A stretch of DNA of 63,647 nucleotides from Burkholderiales bacterium (GCA_025360815.1 JANYBL010000075.1:1-63647), one strand, 5' to 3'. Positions 1-9,694 are shown, counted from the first letter of the stretch. Made by a program: numbers and translations. The notes: a model not told the origin generated them from the letters alone.

Positions 1-161
1 AGCATATTGAATCCTTTGATAAAGTTTTCAGAATAAAAGTGACACGATAGTCACTGATTTGTAACAGGGCATAGTCTAGGCGCGGGCACTTAGTTTGGCA
101 AGCGCATGGGACGACTGTCTTATTAAAAAGTTGCTGCAGACGTAGTGCTATAAAAGGAGCG

Positions 162-1043
162 CTAAACCGACACCACCATCTTAATCGCCAGCCCCACCAA
201 GAACACCATGAATACCTTCTTTAGGGTGGCTACCGGCAGGCGGTGTGCGGCCTTTGCTCCAAGCGGCGCGACCAAGAAGCTGGTGATAGCGATGCCGATG
301 AAGGCAGGCAAATACACATAGCCTACGCTCCATTGCGGTAAATTGTGATCCGTCAAGCCAGTTATGACGTAGCCGACGGTTCCGGCTAATGCGATAGGGA
401 AACCAACGGCGGATGAGGTGCCGATCGCTTCGTGAATTTTTACATTGCACCACGATAAAAATGTAATCGTTAAAACCGCGCCACCGATGCCGGCCAAACT
501 GGATGCAAAGCCCATCAGCGCGCCGAACAATAAAAGTCCCGCTTGGCCGGGCAAAGTGCGATTTGGTACTGTTCGTTGCGGTGGTGTTTGGGGTGGGTCG
601 AGGGGTAGTTGCTGGGGTGATTTTTCCGCGGACGGCGCGTCAGGCGCGGGCTTAATGCTAAATATGAGCTGTGCTGCGAGGAAGCAAATAAAACCGACAA
701 AAAAATATTTCAAAAACGTAGTGCTCGAAAAATAGGCGAACACCGTACCGGCCAATGTGCCGACCAAAATGCCGGGGGTCATTTGCTTGACGACGCGCCA
801 GTTGACCGCACCGTGTGCATGATGCGCCCTTGCACTGGCAAACGCGCCAGGCAAAATAGTTGCCAGTGACGTTGCCAGCGCCATGTGAATCACATGTTCG
901 TTCGAGAAGCCAAATTTGACGAACATAATTGAAAGGACAGGAACCATCACTGCGCCACCGCCGATTCCTAACAGTCCCGCAAAAAAACCGACGAAGACGC
1001 CGACGGCGAGATAAATCAGGAGATAGGTGGGATCGAAAAGCAC
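162..1043 (-). CDS. TauE/SafE-family membrane transporter (sulfite/organosulfonate exporter type)
   Basis: A 293-residue inner-membrane protein of the TauE/SafE (DUF81) family, whose members export sulfite, sulfonates or related anions; the substrate here cannot be told. The family's two internal halves are visible: each starts with a glycine-rich motif in a hydrophobic helix (GIGGG at residues 26-30 and GIGG at 185-188). Between them lies a proline-rich, hydrophilic linker at about residues 131-166 that is longer than usual and probably cytoplasmic. The start MLFDPTYLLIYLAVG leads straight into the first membrane helix, as expected. The gene lies downstream of the EVE gene on the same strand and may be read from the same transcript. 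No sulfur-metabolism gene is adjacent, so the substrate name is family inference only. Confidence 0.85.
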   Translation of the reverse strand: MLFDPTYLLIYLAVGVFVGFFAGLLGIGGGAVMVPVLSIMFVKFGFSNEHVIHMALATSLATILPGAFASARAHHAHGAVNWRVVKQMTPGILVGTLAGTVFAYFSSTTFLKYFFVGFICFLAAQLIFSIKPAPDAPSAEKSPQQLPLDPPQTPPQRTVPNRTLPGQAGLLLFGALMGFASSLAGIGGAVLTITFLSWCNVKIHEAIGTSSAVGFPIALAGTVGYVITGLTDHNLPQWSVGYVYLPAFIGIAITSFLVAPLGAKAAHRLPVATLKKVFMVFLVGLAIKMVVSV

Positions 1044-1107
1044 CAGAGGGCGAATTCAGTTGGCGGGCAAGAGCGTGCGTGGTGTGTACGGGCTATTAGC
1101 GGAAAAG

Positions 1108-1572
1108 TTATTTTTCTTCAGCCAGTTTGGAAATGATTTTCCATTCTGCGGGTGTGACGGGCGTGATCGAAAGCCGATTGCCTTTTTGCAAAATCCGCAG
1201 ACTTTCAAGTTTCGGGTGCGCACGCAACTCTGGCAAACCAACGAGCCGCGTTTTTTTGATTAGCTGCACATCGACGTTAAACCACCGCGGCGTCTCCCGG
1301 GTTGCTTTCTCGTCGAGATATTTGTTCTTGGGCTGAAACTGGGTTTCGTCGGGATAGGCGGCACTCACGACCTGAGCGAGGCCGGCCACGCCGGGCTCCG
1401 GGCATGATGAGTGATAAAACAAAACGCCATCGCCAATTTTCATTTGGTCACGCATGAAATTGCGTGCTAAATAATTACGGACACCGTACCACGGCACGGT
1501 TTGATGCGGCAGATTGGCGAGATCATCGATAGAAACATCGGAGGGTTCCGATTTCATGAGCCAATAAGCCAT
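1108..1572 (-). CDS. EVE domain-containing protein
   Basis: A 154-residue single-domain EVE protein of the PUA-like/YTH-related fold, thought to bind modified bases in RNA or DNA. Typical features are the start MAYWLMKSEPSDVSIDDL, WYGVRNYLARNFMRD at residues 28-42, and GDGVLFYHSSC at about 48-57. The frame stays open upstream to 1635, but that extension runs into the 6S RNA gene, and the conserved family start is the ATG at 1570-1572, which I chose. It lies directly downstream of the 6S RNA gene. In gammaproteobacteria zapA and ssrS are followed by ygfA instead; an EVE gene in this place fits betaproteobacteria. The exact role is unknown. Confidence 0.85.
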   Translation of the reverse strand: MAYWLMKSEPSDVSIDDLANLPHQTVPWYGVRNYLARNFMRDQMKIGDGVLFYHSSCPEPGVAGLAQVVSAAYPDETQFQPKNKYLDEKATRETPRWFNVDVQLIKKTRLVGLPELRAHPKLESLRILQKGNRLSITPVTPAEWKIISKLAEEK

Positions 1573-1599
1573 ATTTTTTGAGAGGAAAATAAGAAAAAT

Positions 1600-1774
1600 C
1601 TGCTTTAGTGTTCGCTTAGGCCGCACCTTGAACAATAGGGTTCAAGGGTGGATGCCGACCGGATGCCATTAGGTTCGTCCGCGTGGGACGATCACACAAG
1701 CACCACTTGGGCCAGGATCCATCGACATAAGTCATTGGTCCAAAGGATGTAGACCTAAGCGAACAATAAAACAG
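1600..1774 (-). ncRNA. ssrS: 6S RNA
   Basis: 6S RNA mimics an open promoter and sequesters sigma70 RNA polymerase holoenzyme in stationary phase. On the minus strand the two ends form a long closing stem: 1754-1774 pairs with 1600-1620 at 20 of 21 positions, around CGCTTAGG/CCTAAGCG. Near the 3' end is the 6S hallmark hairpin, CACCCTTGAACC followed by GTTCAAGGTG (about 1622-1648), which closely resembles the E. coli 6S hairpin. The 3' end runs into a T-rich tract (ATTTTTCTT) suited to termination. Position between zapA and the EVE gene matches the known ssrS locus. The ends are set from the stem and are accurate to a few bases. Confidence 0.88.
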
Positions 1775-1958
1775 ACTGTGGAACATTTTTAAGCCGACTG
1801 CATCGTCCAACCTGCCAAATCTGTTACTCAATGTACGTATGCACGTCTTCGCTACTCATTGCCAATTTGGGCTGCTCGCGACGGTTTCTAAAGGTTTCCC
1901 GTGAAGAACGAGAAGCATGAAAGCGCGTTCAAAATGAAAAGAATGCTAATAGCGGCGA

Positions 1959-2378
1959 TTAAAAAAGTTTTTCCTGATCCGCAAGCGCTCGCTCAATCAT
2001 ACCTTCCATCTCTTGCATTTTACGCTTGACGTAAGCTTCGTCAACGGAAATATGTTGTGATTTTTCGGTATTTTTTTCAGCGCTCTTGCCAGCGACGCCA
2101 TTTGGCTGATGCAAATGGTCGTGTGCGATATTAAGCGCGGCCATAATCGCGATACGTTCATTGCCGACAACTTTTCCGGAATCGCGAATTTCTTTCATTT
2201 TTTTGTTGAGCAGGTCAACGGACGCGATCAATTGTCGCTCCTCGCCATCCGCCGCTGCCACGCGGAATTCACGTCCCATGACATTGATGGTGATGCCTTT
2301 TACGGCGAGCGCCTCTTTTTTATCCTTAGCGGCCTTACTACTTTTAGGGTCGTGCATAGGTTCAGATGTTGGGCTCAT
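1959..2378 (-). CDS. zapA: Cell division protein ZapA
   Basis: ZapA binds FtsZ and bundles protofilaments at the division site. The 139-residue product has the ZapA core: a beta strand with INVMGREFRVA at about residues 31-41, then ERQLIASVDLLNKKMKEIR and the helix GNERIAIMAALNIAHDHL, followed by a C-terminal coiled coil ending in ALADQEKLF. An N-terminal charged extension of about 28 residues and a low-complexity section (GKSAEKNTEKSQ) make it longer than E. coli ZapA. The start overlaps the stop of the upstream TIGR02449 gene by four bases (ATGA), so the two are translationally coupled. The 6S RNA gene follows downstream. Confidence 0.9.
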   Translation of the reverse strand: MSPTSEPMHDPKSSKAAKDKKEALAVKGITINVMGREFRVAAADGEERQLIASVDLLNKKMKEIRDSGKVVGNERIAIMAALNIAHDHLHQPNGVAGKSAEKNTEKSQHISVDEAYVKRKMQEMEGMIERALADQEKLF

Positions 2379-2584
2379 GATGACTCGCCCTCTACTTCCG
2401 GAATCTGTACGAGCAGCGTTTCAAGCCTAATCTTGGCGTGATCTAATTTTTCGGAAAGCCGTTTGACTTCATCAGATTTTGACGCGACCGACTGGCGCAG
2501 TTCGTTATTCTCAGCGCGCAAACGATGAAACAGCGTGACAAAGTGAGCAAGCTTTTCTTCTAGATGTTGAATTTCAGATTCCAT
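2375..2584 (-). CDS. TIGR02449-family short coiled-coil protein (ZapB-like)
   Basis: A 69-residue, almost wholly coiled-coil protein: a heptad pattern of L, I and V runs from MESEIQHLEEKLAHFVTLFHRL to about residue 60. It matches the TIGR02449 family of proteobacterial proteins encoded just upstream of zapA. By size, coiled-coil nature and linkage a division-related ZapB-like role is often supposed, but sequence similarity to ZapB is weak and the role is inference. It overlaps zapA by four bases. The spacer to the divergent PAS-GGDEF-EAL gene (2585-2784) must hold the promoter of this operon; no clear -35/-10 pair was found by eye. Confidence 0.8.
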   Translation of the reverse strand: MESEIQHLEEKLAHFVTLFHRLRAENNELRQSVASKSDEVKRLSEKLDHAKIRLETLLVQIPEVEGESS

Positions 2585-2784
2585 TCAGTGAATGTAGCGG
2601 AAAAAGCCTTGTTAGGTCAATGGTTAAGCGCGGAAAGTGAAGGTTTTATCGTAAATCGTAATTGCCCGTTATGCTGGGTTCCTAAAACAGCGCTTTGCTG
2701 TCAGAATAGGGGAGTGCACGCAAAACATATTCTTTCAAAGACAACTGTGGTTGCGACCAACACGTAAATCGGACTGTCGATTAA

Positions 2785-4881
2785 ATGAGTCCTCACTACA
2801 CACCTTTTCAGCCAATGCATGGCAGCTCAGCAGCTGCAACCGCTGCGACGCCAGAGCAGCAACTTCGATTGCTGGCGGACAACTTGCCGGCGCTGATCGC
2901 CTATTTTTTATCGGATAGCATGAAATGCCAATTTGCTAACGAGGCTTACGCTGCCACCTACGGCTTCACGGTTGCGTCGATTATCGACAAAACCGTTCTT
3001 GAAGTTGTCGGGGCCGACGCATATATCGCTATTCACCCTTTTATCTTGCGGGTAATGAATGGGGAAAGCGTCAGTTATGAGCGTCTGCTTGAGCTGCCGG
3101 ATGGTGGCACCAAGACCATCGAAGTAAACCTTATTCCGCAATTTGTAGAATTTGCTGACGGCAGCAAACCCATTGCCGCCTTCGTGTTGATAAACGACAT
3201 TAGCAAATACCGGCTTGTTGAGCAATCGATTCGCGACAGTGAAGAACGTTTTCGCAAATTCGCCGAGGCGACCAATGAAGGCATCGTCTTTTTTGAAAAC
3301 GGTATTATTACTGACGCGAATGAAGCGCTGGCGCAATTGGCGAGGCTGCCGGTTGCCGACTTGATTGGCCGCCCAAACCTCGATTTTGTGGCGCCCGATT
3401 CTCGCGAGACTGTGACCCATAATGTTCGCACTGGCTTCGAAAAGGCCTATGAGGCCACGCTATTACGCGCGGATGGAACCATGGTGGCAGTTGAGTTCGT
3501 CGGCAAAGTGATTGTGCGAAATGGAAACACATTGCGCATGACTATCGTCCGCGACATCAGCGATCGCAAGCAGGCGGAAGCGCGCATTCAGTTTTTGGCG
3601 CACCACGATATTTTAACAAGCCTGCCTAATCGCGCCATGCTGATGGATCGCTTGCAAGTGATGCTTAATGTCGCCAAGCGGCAAGGAACATTGGTTGGCG
3701 TGATGTTTATTGATTTGGATAATTTTAAATCGATCAATGATTCGCTCGGCCACTACGCGGGCGATCAGCTGCTCAAGCGCCTGGCGCAACGGCTTCAGGG
3801 CTGTTTGCGAAATGTGGATTTAATCGGCCGCCTGGGCGGCGATGAATTTTTGGTGATTGTTACCGGCATTGAGAGAGCAGAAGACATTACGCCGGTCGCC
3901 CAAAAAATCGTGGAGGTCATCGGCGATTCGTTTGTTATGGATGGCCAAACGCTTGCCGTAACGGGGTCCGTGGGCATCAGTGTTTTTCCCAAAGACGGGG
4001 AAGATACCGATACCTTGGTTCGGAACGCCGATTCGGCGATGTATCTTGCAAAAGAACACGGACGCAATAATTTTCAATTTTTTATCCCTAGCTTGAGCCA
4101 GTCCTCGGTGGCCTCTAGATCGCTAGAATCCGGCATGCGCCGCGCGATTCAAAACGTTGAGTTCGTATTGCATTACCAGCCTGAAGTGCTTTCCAAAACC
4201 GGCAAAATTAGCTCGGTCGAGGCGCTGATTCGTTGGCAGCACCCACAATTAGGTTTGCTCGGCCCCGACAAATTCATTTCAATTGCGGAGCATCGTGGCC
4301 TCATTATGCCGATTGGCCGCTGGGTAATTAACGAAGCCATTCGTCAGTGCAAGGCGTGGCTCGATCTGGGTATTCGCGTGCCCGTTGCAGTCAATATTTC
4401 GGCAGTACAGTTTAAGCAAAAAGATTTGGTCGAAGTGATTGCGGAAAATTTGCGCGATCACGGGCTACCGGGGGAATTGCTCGAACTGGAGCTAACGGAA
4501 AGCTTGTTTCTGGAGGATGTTGCGACCATGACCATAACGTTGGGTAACCTTAAAAAATTGGGTGTCACATTAGCGGTTGATGATTTTGGTACGGGCTATT
4601 CTTCGCTCGCTTATTTGAAACGCTACCCGATTGATAAAATAAAAATTGACCGTTCATTCTTGAGCGGTGTTCCGAATGACCCGGATGATGTTGCGATTAC
4701 AGCTGCCATCATTAACCTTGCCGAAAACCTCGGCTTGACGGTTGTGGCAGAGGGCGTCGAGACCGTTGAGCAGGCGACTTTCCTAGAGCATTATCGCTGC
4801 GATTATATCCAGGGTTATCTAATCTCCCGGCCGTTGCCGCCGGATCAAATATTGGACTGGATGCAGCGGCGATCTAGTTAA
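2785..4881 (+). CDS. Two-PAS diguanylate cyclase/phosphodiesterase (GGDEF-EAL)
   Basis: A 698-residue cytoplasmic sensor for cyclic-di-GMP turnover with no membrane segment. Domains in order: PAS at about residues 25-145, PAS with a PAC-like end at about 152-262 (TIVRDISDRKQAEARIQFLAHHD), GGDEF at about 270-435 and EAL at about 455-695. The GGDEF signature is intact (351-355), with an intact RxxD inhibitory site (RNVD, 342-345) five residues before it. The EAL half keeps EAL (479-481), the NIS strand and DDFGTGYSSL, so both activities look possible. It is monocistronic and divergent from the zapA operon. The signal sensed by the PAS domains is unknown. Confidence 0.92.
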   Translation: MSPHYTPFQPMHGSSAAATAATPEQQLRLLADNLPALIAYFLSDSMKCQFANEAYAATYGFTVASIIDKTVLEVVGADAYIAIHPFILRVMNGESVSYERLLELPDGGTKTIEVNLIPQFVEFADGSKPIAAFVLINDISKYRLVEQSIRDSEERFRKFAEATNEGIVFFENGIITDANEALAQLARLPVADLIGRPNLDFVAPDSRETVTHNVRTGFEKAYEATLLRADGTMVAVEFVGKVIVRNGNTLRMTIVRDISDRKQAEARIQFLAHHDILTSLPNRAMLMDRLQVMLNVAKRQGTLVGVMFIDLDNFKSINDSLGHYAGDQLLKRLAQRLQGCLRNVDLIGRLGGDEFLVIVTGIERAEDITPVAQKIVEVIGDSFVMDGQTLAVTGSVGISVFPKDGEDTDTLVRNADSAMYLAKEHGRNNFQFFIPSLSQSSVASRSLESGMRRAIQNVEFVLHYQPEVLSKTGKISSVEALIRWQHPQLGLLGPDKFISIAEHRGLIMPIGRWVINEAIRQCKAWLDLGIRVPVAVNISAVQFKQKDLVEVIAENLRDHGLPGELLELELTESLFLEDVATMTITLGNLKKLGVTLAVDDFGTGYSSLAYLKRYPIDKIKIDRSFLSGVPNDPDDVAITAAIINLAENLGLTVVAEGVETVEQATFLEHYRCDYIQGYLISRPLPPDQILDWMQRRSS

Positions 4882-4970
4882 TTTTTGTCGGTAGCAATAC
4901 GAGGTACCGCTTAAAGGTCGGGCTAAACAGAAGCGCTACGACTTTCGCGATTGTGAAAATTTAAAATTTG

Positions 4971-6185
4971 CTACTGCGAAAGTTCAAACTGTTCCAGCAA
5001 ACGCGTTTCATTTTGTAGGCTATCAAAGCCATTCACGCGAACAAATGCGGTGCCGTTTGCACGCACACTTACCTCGGCCCATGCATACATCGTATCAAAC
5101 GGGTTTTTGCTCGTTCCTGCTTTGATTGAAAGCGGTGAGCCTGCCGAGCCAACTATAACCTGCCACGATCTGCCGCCAGCCGCGCGAGTCGGTTGTGATG
5201 AATGGTAGACGTGCTGATGACCGCAAAAATAGGTCGCGTTATACGTTTCTATCGCAGCCCAAAAGCGCTCACGTAATCCAGCGCGCGAACCAAAGCCATC
5301 TTCAATGCGCGTTTTTTTGGAAGGCATCGCTTCTTTGTCTGTCGCCTTATCCATCGCTTTGTCCTTAGCCCCGACTACCTCAACAAAATAAGTAAACGCC
5401 GGCTTATGGCCGAACACGTAAAAATGCTTGACGCCCCGTGCTTTCGCTGCAGCTAGGTCCTGTTCTAGCCACACGACCGGTGCCGACTCGTCGAAGCCGA
5501 CTGGATCAGTGTTGATGATCGCCATATGAATATTGCCAGCATCAAATGAATAGCTGAGTTGCCGCTGATCGGTCGTAATGCCGTCCGCACCGATTTTGGG
5601 TGTGTTCTCAATATTCCAAGCGGCGAGCGTTGTTTTTGTCGTTCTTGCCCATCGTGCAGAATCAACAATCAAATCGCCCATGTTGTCGCGCCAGGCGTTC
5701 TCATGGGTGATGAGTGCTCTTTTCTCGGGCATACCTTCGGCGTTTTTAAAAGGCATTTGCACTTCGTGATTGCCCGGAACTGGCACCACGTAGGTGCCGC
5801 GCTCCATCAAGCCAACCACCATGCCGCGCCAAAACGCATATTGGCGATCAATCACCGCCATATCTTGCGTATAGCCATTAATCATGTCGCCGTTAAAGAC
5901 CAGCGCTTGGGGCTTCTGCGCTTCGATCTCACTTAGGATGCGGCTCCAGATGCCGGTCGCCTGAAGCCAGCGCTCGTCCTGCGCGGTGTTACCCACCGCA
6001 TTCGCCTGCCCTCGGCTATCGCCAACCGTCGCAAATTTGAAAACAACTGGCGAGGCAATGGCCGCTTGCAAAGGCGCTGCATTGCCTGCGGGCAATGCAG
6101 ATTGCGAAGACAGCCCCGTTTGGCAACTTGCTAAGGAAAAGCAAACCGCGGCGGCTGAAACAAATAAACCTAAACTTTTTTTCAT
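4971..6185 (-). CDS. Lipoprotein metallophosphoesterase (calcineurin-like)
   Basis: A 404-residue secreted metallophosphoesterase. The N-terminus is a lipoprotein signal with lipobox LASC (Cys21). The dimetal motifs are all present in order: GD at 55-56 (TVGDSRGQ), GD at 99-100 (FNGDMING), GNH at 138-140, GH at 259-260 (FGHKPAF) and GHQH at 322-325. It should hydrolyse phosphate esters in the periplasm or at the outer membrane; the substrate is not evident. It lies 45 bp downstream of the TonB-receptor gene on the same strand, so the two may form an uptake pair. A stretch at about residues 273-288 repeats the pattern xxDK every four residues (12-bp DNA repeat at 5329-5364) and looks like an expansion in a surface loop. 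Confidence 0.85.
   Translation of the reverse strand: MKKSLGLFVSAAAVCFSLASCQTGLSSQSALPAGNAAPLQAAIASPVVFKFATVGDSRGQANAVGNTAQDERWLQATGIWSRILSEIEAQKPQALVFNGDMINGYTQDMAVIDRQYAFWRGMVVGLMERGTYVVPVPGNHEVQMPFKNAEGMPEKRALITHENAWRDNMGDLIVDSARWARTTKTTLAAWNIENTPKIGADGITTDQRQLSYSFDAGNIHMAIINTDPVGFDESAPVVWLEQDLAAAKARGVKHFYVFGHKPAFTYFVEVVGAKDKAMDKATDKEAMPSKKTRIEDGFGSRAGLRERFWAAIETYNATYFCGHQHVYHSSQPTRAAGGRSWQVIVGSAGSPLSIKAGTSKNPFDTMYAWAEVSVRANGTAFVRVNGFDSLQNETRLLEQFELSQ
5329..5364. repeat. 12-bp degenerate tandem repeat inside the phosphoesterase gene
   Basis: Three units of 12 bp (gcttctttgtct, gtcgccttatcc, atcgctttgtcc) run in frame and give the protein repeat AKDK-AMDK-ATDK. It is one of several 12-bp-period repeats in the window. 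Confidence 0.65.
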
Positions 6186-6230
6186 TTGTTTCTATTCCGT
6201 TCCGAGCGCGACTCGCCGGCGATTTTCGTT

Positions 6231-8522
6231 CTAGAAATCAGCTTTCACTGAAACCTGAAAACTGCGTGGTGCTTGATAAGTATACTGATCGCCTGCCAAG
6301 GTTTTACCAGTGCTAATGGAAGTCACTTTTTGCTGGTTCAGCAAATTGAACACATTCAATTGTAACCTGAGTGATTTGAAACCCTCTGTCGTGCTTTTGA
6401 AGGTGTAGGAACCGCTCAGATCAACATTATTGTAAGCGGATAGTTTGTAATATTCATACGATGCAGCGCTGGCCGCACTGTAATCTTGCATATGGTTTGC
6501 GCCGGTGCGCTTATAGACAAAAGATCCTGCCCATGGTCCGCTGCTGTAAATAGCGCCCAATGCGGCTGTCATTTCGGGTGCTTTGGCGATCTGTTTGCCG
6601 GTGTCGAGAGCTGTCGCACGGTTTACTGAGCCATTACCGTACAGCGCGAAGCCGCTACCCAGTAGATACGTCACTTGACCCTCAAACCCTTTGTAAGTCG
6701 CGCCGCCCAAGTTGATGAAGGCTGCTGCGGTGCCGGCGAGGCCGTTTGAAACATATTTATTTTTGAACTTTATTTCATATATATCAGCATCCCAAACCAA
6801 ATTTCCGGACTTGCCCACGATCCCGAGTTGGTAGTTTGTCGAGAGTTGCGGGTCGCTACTGTTTTGGGTCGGGTTGGCTATGTAGAACGATTTTAAATCG
6901 GGGATCTGAAAGCCTTGTGCGTACTGTGCATAAACGGCAAGGCCGCTGCCCAATTGCTGATTGATGGTCAAAAATGGCAATGCTTTTCGATAGTCGACCG
7001 AAGCGATTTGCGGCAAGCGCGTGGTTTGGTTCACTGGCGCATTGACCGAGCGGGTGATGCTCAGCAGCTTCACGCCCGGCGTGACCGATGTGTTGCTGGT
7101 AGCTTGCCATTCAAATTCTGCGTACGGCTGCAGGTTTTTGATCGATGACTGCTGGTCAAACAACACGCTAGGGAACTGTACCGGCGTCGGCTTAGTTTCG
7201 CGCGGGTCGCGAATATTGCCAAGCGATAAATCAAGATCATATTGATGACGGTCGGTATCGGAATGTTCGATCCATGCACCAAAGCGCAACTGGCCGGCCG
7301 TAAATTGTTTGGCCGCGTTAAAGATACCGCCATACACGCGATATTTATTTTGCTTATCAATGCCGGGGATATTCTTGTTGCCTGCGCCGCCGATCTTAGT
7401 GCCGGGTGCGGTGAGGCCGGTTGGGTCGGTCGAGGAAATGGTTTGGTTGTTATAGGAATAAGTATAAATTTTCGCTTCGGTTGACCAGCTATCGTCCCAC
7501 TGTGTTTTGAGGTTGACATATTCAAAATCAGTATCTTTTGCGGTGTAGTTAAAGCCGCGGTAGTTGAAGCTGGTCGGGTCATCGTTTAAGCTAAAATTTT
7601 TGCCGAATTTCGCAACTTGGTCGAGCGTCGGCCCGCTGTTGTTGTCGGGCTGAGTGTATTTTATTTTATTGACGGAGGTGAACAAGGTCAGCAGCGAGGA
7701 GTCGCCAACTTTGCGCTGATACTTGCCGGTCATGTTATCGCTGCTGATTTTGTTCAGCGTTAAATAACCATCGGACTGCAAGTGTTGGAAATTCAACTGT
7801 ACGGTTGCGTTGTCCCAGTCGGCAATCTTGCCGGTTTCAAGCGACGCGCCAAACAACACAGTATTCCAAGTACCCGCCGAGCCAAACACGCTCACTGCAC
7901 GTGTATCAAGCGGCTTTTTTGAGAACAATGCGATCGTCCCACCGAAGGTGGCAAAGCCCAAATTGCTGGCATTGCCCGGCCCCCGATCTACCACCGCGCC
8001 GCCAATAACTGATGCCGGAAAAAACGAGGTGGAATGATGTGCGGGGTTATTGGTGTCCCCCCATGGGATTCCATCAAATGTGATGTTGTATTGGTCATCA
8101 CTAAATCCGCGCATTGAGGTCTTAGTCTCGCTTAAACCGGGGCCGTTTGCAGAGTCACCAGACATGCTTGGCGCGACGTTAACGACGCGGCTGTATTCAG
8201 CCGTCGGTGCGACCGAGCTTTCGATAAACTCACGGGTAATAATCGATTGGGGCTGTGTCGCCTCCAAGCTTGCTTGGGTGGGTGCTAGTGAGGATGCCGT
8301 ACCTTTGTCGCCATCGCGGTATGCGCCACTTTTTGCCGTTACGGTGATAGTTTCAATTTTGGTTGGCTCTTTACCCGCTTCTTTTGACTTGGCAGATTCT
8401 GCCGAGGTTGGTTTGGCAGCGTCTTTGGCTTCTTGCGCCAGCGCTGCGGGAACAGAAGACATGGCGAGCAGCGCGGCGGCAACGGCAGATGGAAGAGTGG
8501 CGCGGCGGATTGAGATAGGCAT
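6231..8522 (-). CDS. TonB-dependent outer-membrane receptor
   Basis: A 763-residue TonB-dependent receptor. It has a Sec signal peptide (about 1-29, ending AALAQ), a Lys/Ala/Glu-rich linker, a TonB-box-like ETITVTA at about 58-64, a plug domain with the SMRGFSDDQYNITFDGIPWGD region (about 140-165), and a barrel ending in the aromatic residue expected for insertion (VKADF). An RBS-like AAGGA precedes the ATG. The ligand is not evident. No Fur box or cobalamin riboswitch was seen upstream, so iron or B12 uptake is not supported. The phosphoesterase downstream suggests a phosphorylated ligand, but that is inference from context only. Confidence 0.9.
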   Translation of the reverse strand: MPISIRRATLPSAVAAALLAMSSVPAALAQEAKDAAKPTSAESAKSKEAGKEPTKIETITVTAKSGAYRDGDKGTASSLAPTQASLEATQPQSIITREFIESSVAPTAEYSRVVNVAPSMSGDSANGPGLSETKTSMRGFSDDQYNITFDGIPWGDTNNPAHHSTSFFPASVIGGAVVDRGPGNASNLGFATFGGTIALFSKKPLDTRAVSVFGSAGTWNTVLFGASLETGKIADWDNATVQLNFQHLQSDGYLTLNKISSDNMTGKYQRKVGDSSLLTLFTSVNKIKYTQPDNNSGPTLDQVAKFGKNFSLNDDPTSFNYRGFNYTAKDTDFEYVNLKTQWDDSWSTEAKIYTYSYNNQTISSTDPTGLTAPGTKIGGAGNKNIPGIDKQNKYRVYGGIFNAAKQFTAGQLRFGAWIEHSDTDRHQYDLDLSLGNIRDPRETKPTPVQFPSVLFDQQSSIKNLQPYAEFEWQATSNTSVTPGVKLLSITRSVNAPVNQTTRLPQIASVDYRKALPFLTINQQLGSGLAVYAQYAQGFQIPDLKSFYIANPTQNSSDPQLSTNYQLGIVGKSGNLVWDADIYEIKFKNKYVSNGLAGTAAAFINLGGATYKGFEGQVTYLLGSGFALYGNGSVNRATALDTGKQIAKAPEMTAALGAIYSSGPWAGSFVYKRTGANHMQDYSAASAASYEYYKLSAYNNVDLSGSYTFKSTTEGFKSLRLQLNVFNLLNQQKVTSISTGKTLAGDQYTYQAPRSFQVSVKADF

Positions 8523-9009
8523 GACAAAAATCCTTATTGATAGGAAAAATAGTATGAGAGGACTGGAGAACCGTAGGAACGCCTAAGCTGATTCGGCCGG
8601 CTGATTGCCGCATACCCAAGAACAACAATCAGTGATTGCTGTGCAAAGGCGCGGCAGATTTTTTATAATGGCTTTTTTTGTGGCGTCTATGCTGATTAGT
8701 CTATGTATGGCACATGACGAAGGTGTGACGATTGCGTGACAATTAAAATTGGCAGAGCGGATCACGTTGCAGTGGGGCTGCCGATATCAACCGTCAAACC
8801 TGCCCAACCCGTGACCGTCCTCACGAAAGTTACAAATCTGCGTTGCACAGATCCATCTACGAATAAACGCGCACGCCCGAACAGCGCTTCCACTGGCTTG
8901 CGAAGGCGTCAATTATTCAAGCGCCGGGCCATACTGGGTTTGTTGCCGCGCGCTTCGCGGTTGGGTTGTTACCTTGTTACGGTGCTGCGGTGTTGCGGCG
9001 CGAGCGCGA
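8523..9009. other. Spacer between the TonB-receptor gene and plsY
   Basis: About 490 bp without a gene I can support. It must hold the promoter of the TonB receptor on the minus strand. A consensus TATAAT at 8664-8669 lies on the plus strand but has no good -35 and no gene behind it. Near plsY there is a GC-rich hairpin (CCGCG/CGCGG around 8948-8963) without a T-run. No riboswitch or regulator box was recognised. Confidence 0.5.
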
Positions 9010-9615
9010 CTATTTTTTAGCACCCACTCTTGATTCTGTGCCGTTGGTGAGCTTGGCAATATTATCTTGATGCCGCCAAATGAGGATTGCGCACATCGCA
9101 AGAGCAGCGAAAAAATAAGGCGTAAACCCAAAAAGATAAAACGTAAACAGTGGGGCAAAAACGGAGGCAGCGAGCGCACCCAATGATGAGTAGCGCGAAA
9201 TAGCCACAACCGCGATCCAGACGGCGAGTGTCGCAAGGCCTAACCAAAGATTGATCGCTATTAGGATGCCAGCGGCGGTGGCAACACCTTTGCCGCCCTT
9301 AAATTTAAAGAAAATCGGGAATATGTGGCCCATAAAAACCGCGAACGCAACGCAGGCCAAAACCGCTTCGGTTAATCCGAATTCAGCTTGATAGCGCTGC
9401 GCCAGCCAGAGCGCAAACCAGCCTTTGGCGGCGTCGCCGATGAGTGTAAGCAGCGCAGCGGCTTTTTTGCCGCTACGCAATACATTAGTAGCACCGGGGT
9501 TACCTGAGCCATAGCTGTGCGGGTCCGGCAATCCAAACAGTTTGCTGACAATCACGGCAAACGAGAGAGAGCCGATTAAGTAGGCAAGAATGATCGAAAT
9601 TAGGGCGTTAGTCAT
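9010..9615 (-). CDS. plsY: Glycerol-3-phosphate acyltransferase PlsY
   Basis: PlsY transfers an acyl group from acyl-phosphate to glycerol-3-phosphate, the first step of phospholipid synthesis, in the inner membrane. The 201-residue, five-helix protein has the three family motifs: [13 protein letters not shown] (about 36-48), [12 protein letters not shown] (about 103-114) and a late SRYSSLGAL segment. Length and start ([28 protein letters not shown]) are typical. It is divergent from folB with about 80 bp between starts, an arrangement common in beta- and gammaproteobacteria. Confidence 0.95.
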   Translation of the reverse strand: MTNALISIILAYLIGSLSFAVIVSKLFGLPDPHSYGSGNPGATNVLRSGKKAAALLTLIGDAAKGWFALWLAQRYQAEFGLTEAVLACVAFAVFMGHIFPIFFKFKGGKGVATAAGILIAINLWLGLATLAVWIAVVAISRYSSLGALAASVFAPLFTFYLFGFTPYFFAALAMCAILIWRHQDNIAKLTNGTESRVGAKK

Positions 9616-9694
9616 AGTCGTACTTTACAATAGAAAATAATTTTGAAACCAAGCCGTATAAATTACCAAAACCACACCAACCGACAGAGCCAAA

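Noticed and set aside
8664-8669. Consensus TATAAT on the plus strand
   Set aside because: No matching -35 at 16-18 bp and no plus-strand gene follows for about 1 kb.
8523-8760. Possible cobalamin riboswitch or Fur box before the TonB receptor
   Set aside because: No B12-box sequence or GATAAT-type Fur repeat could be found on the minus strand.
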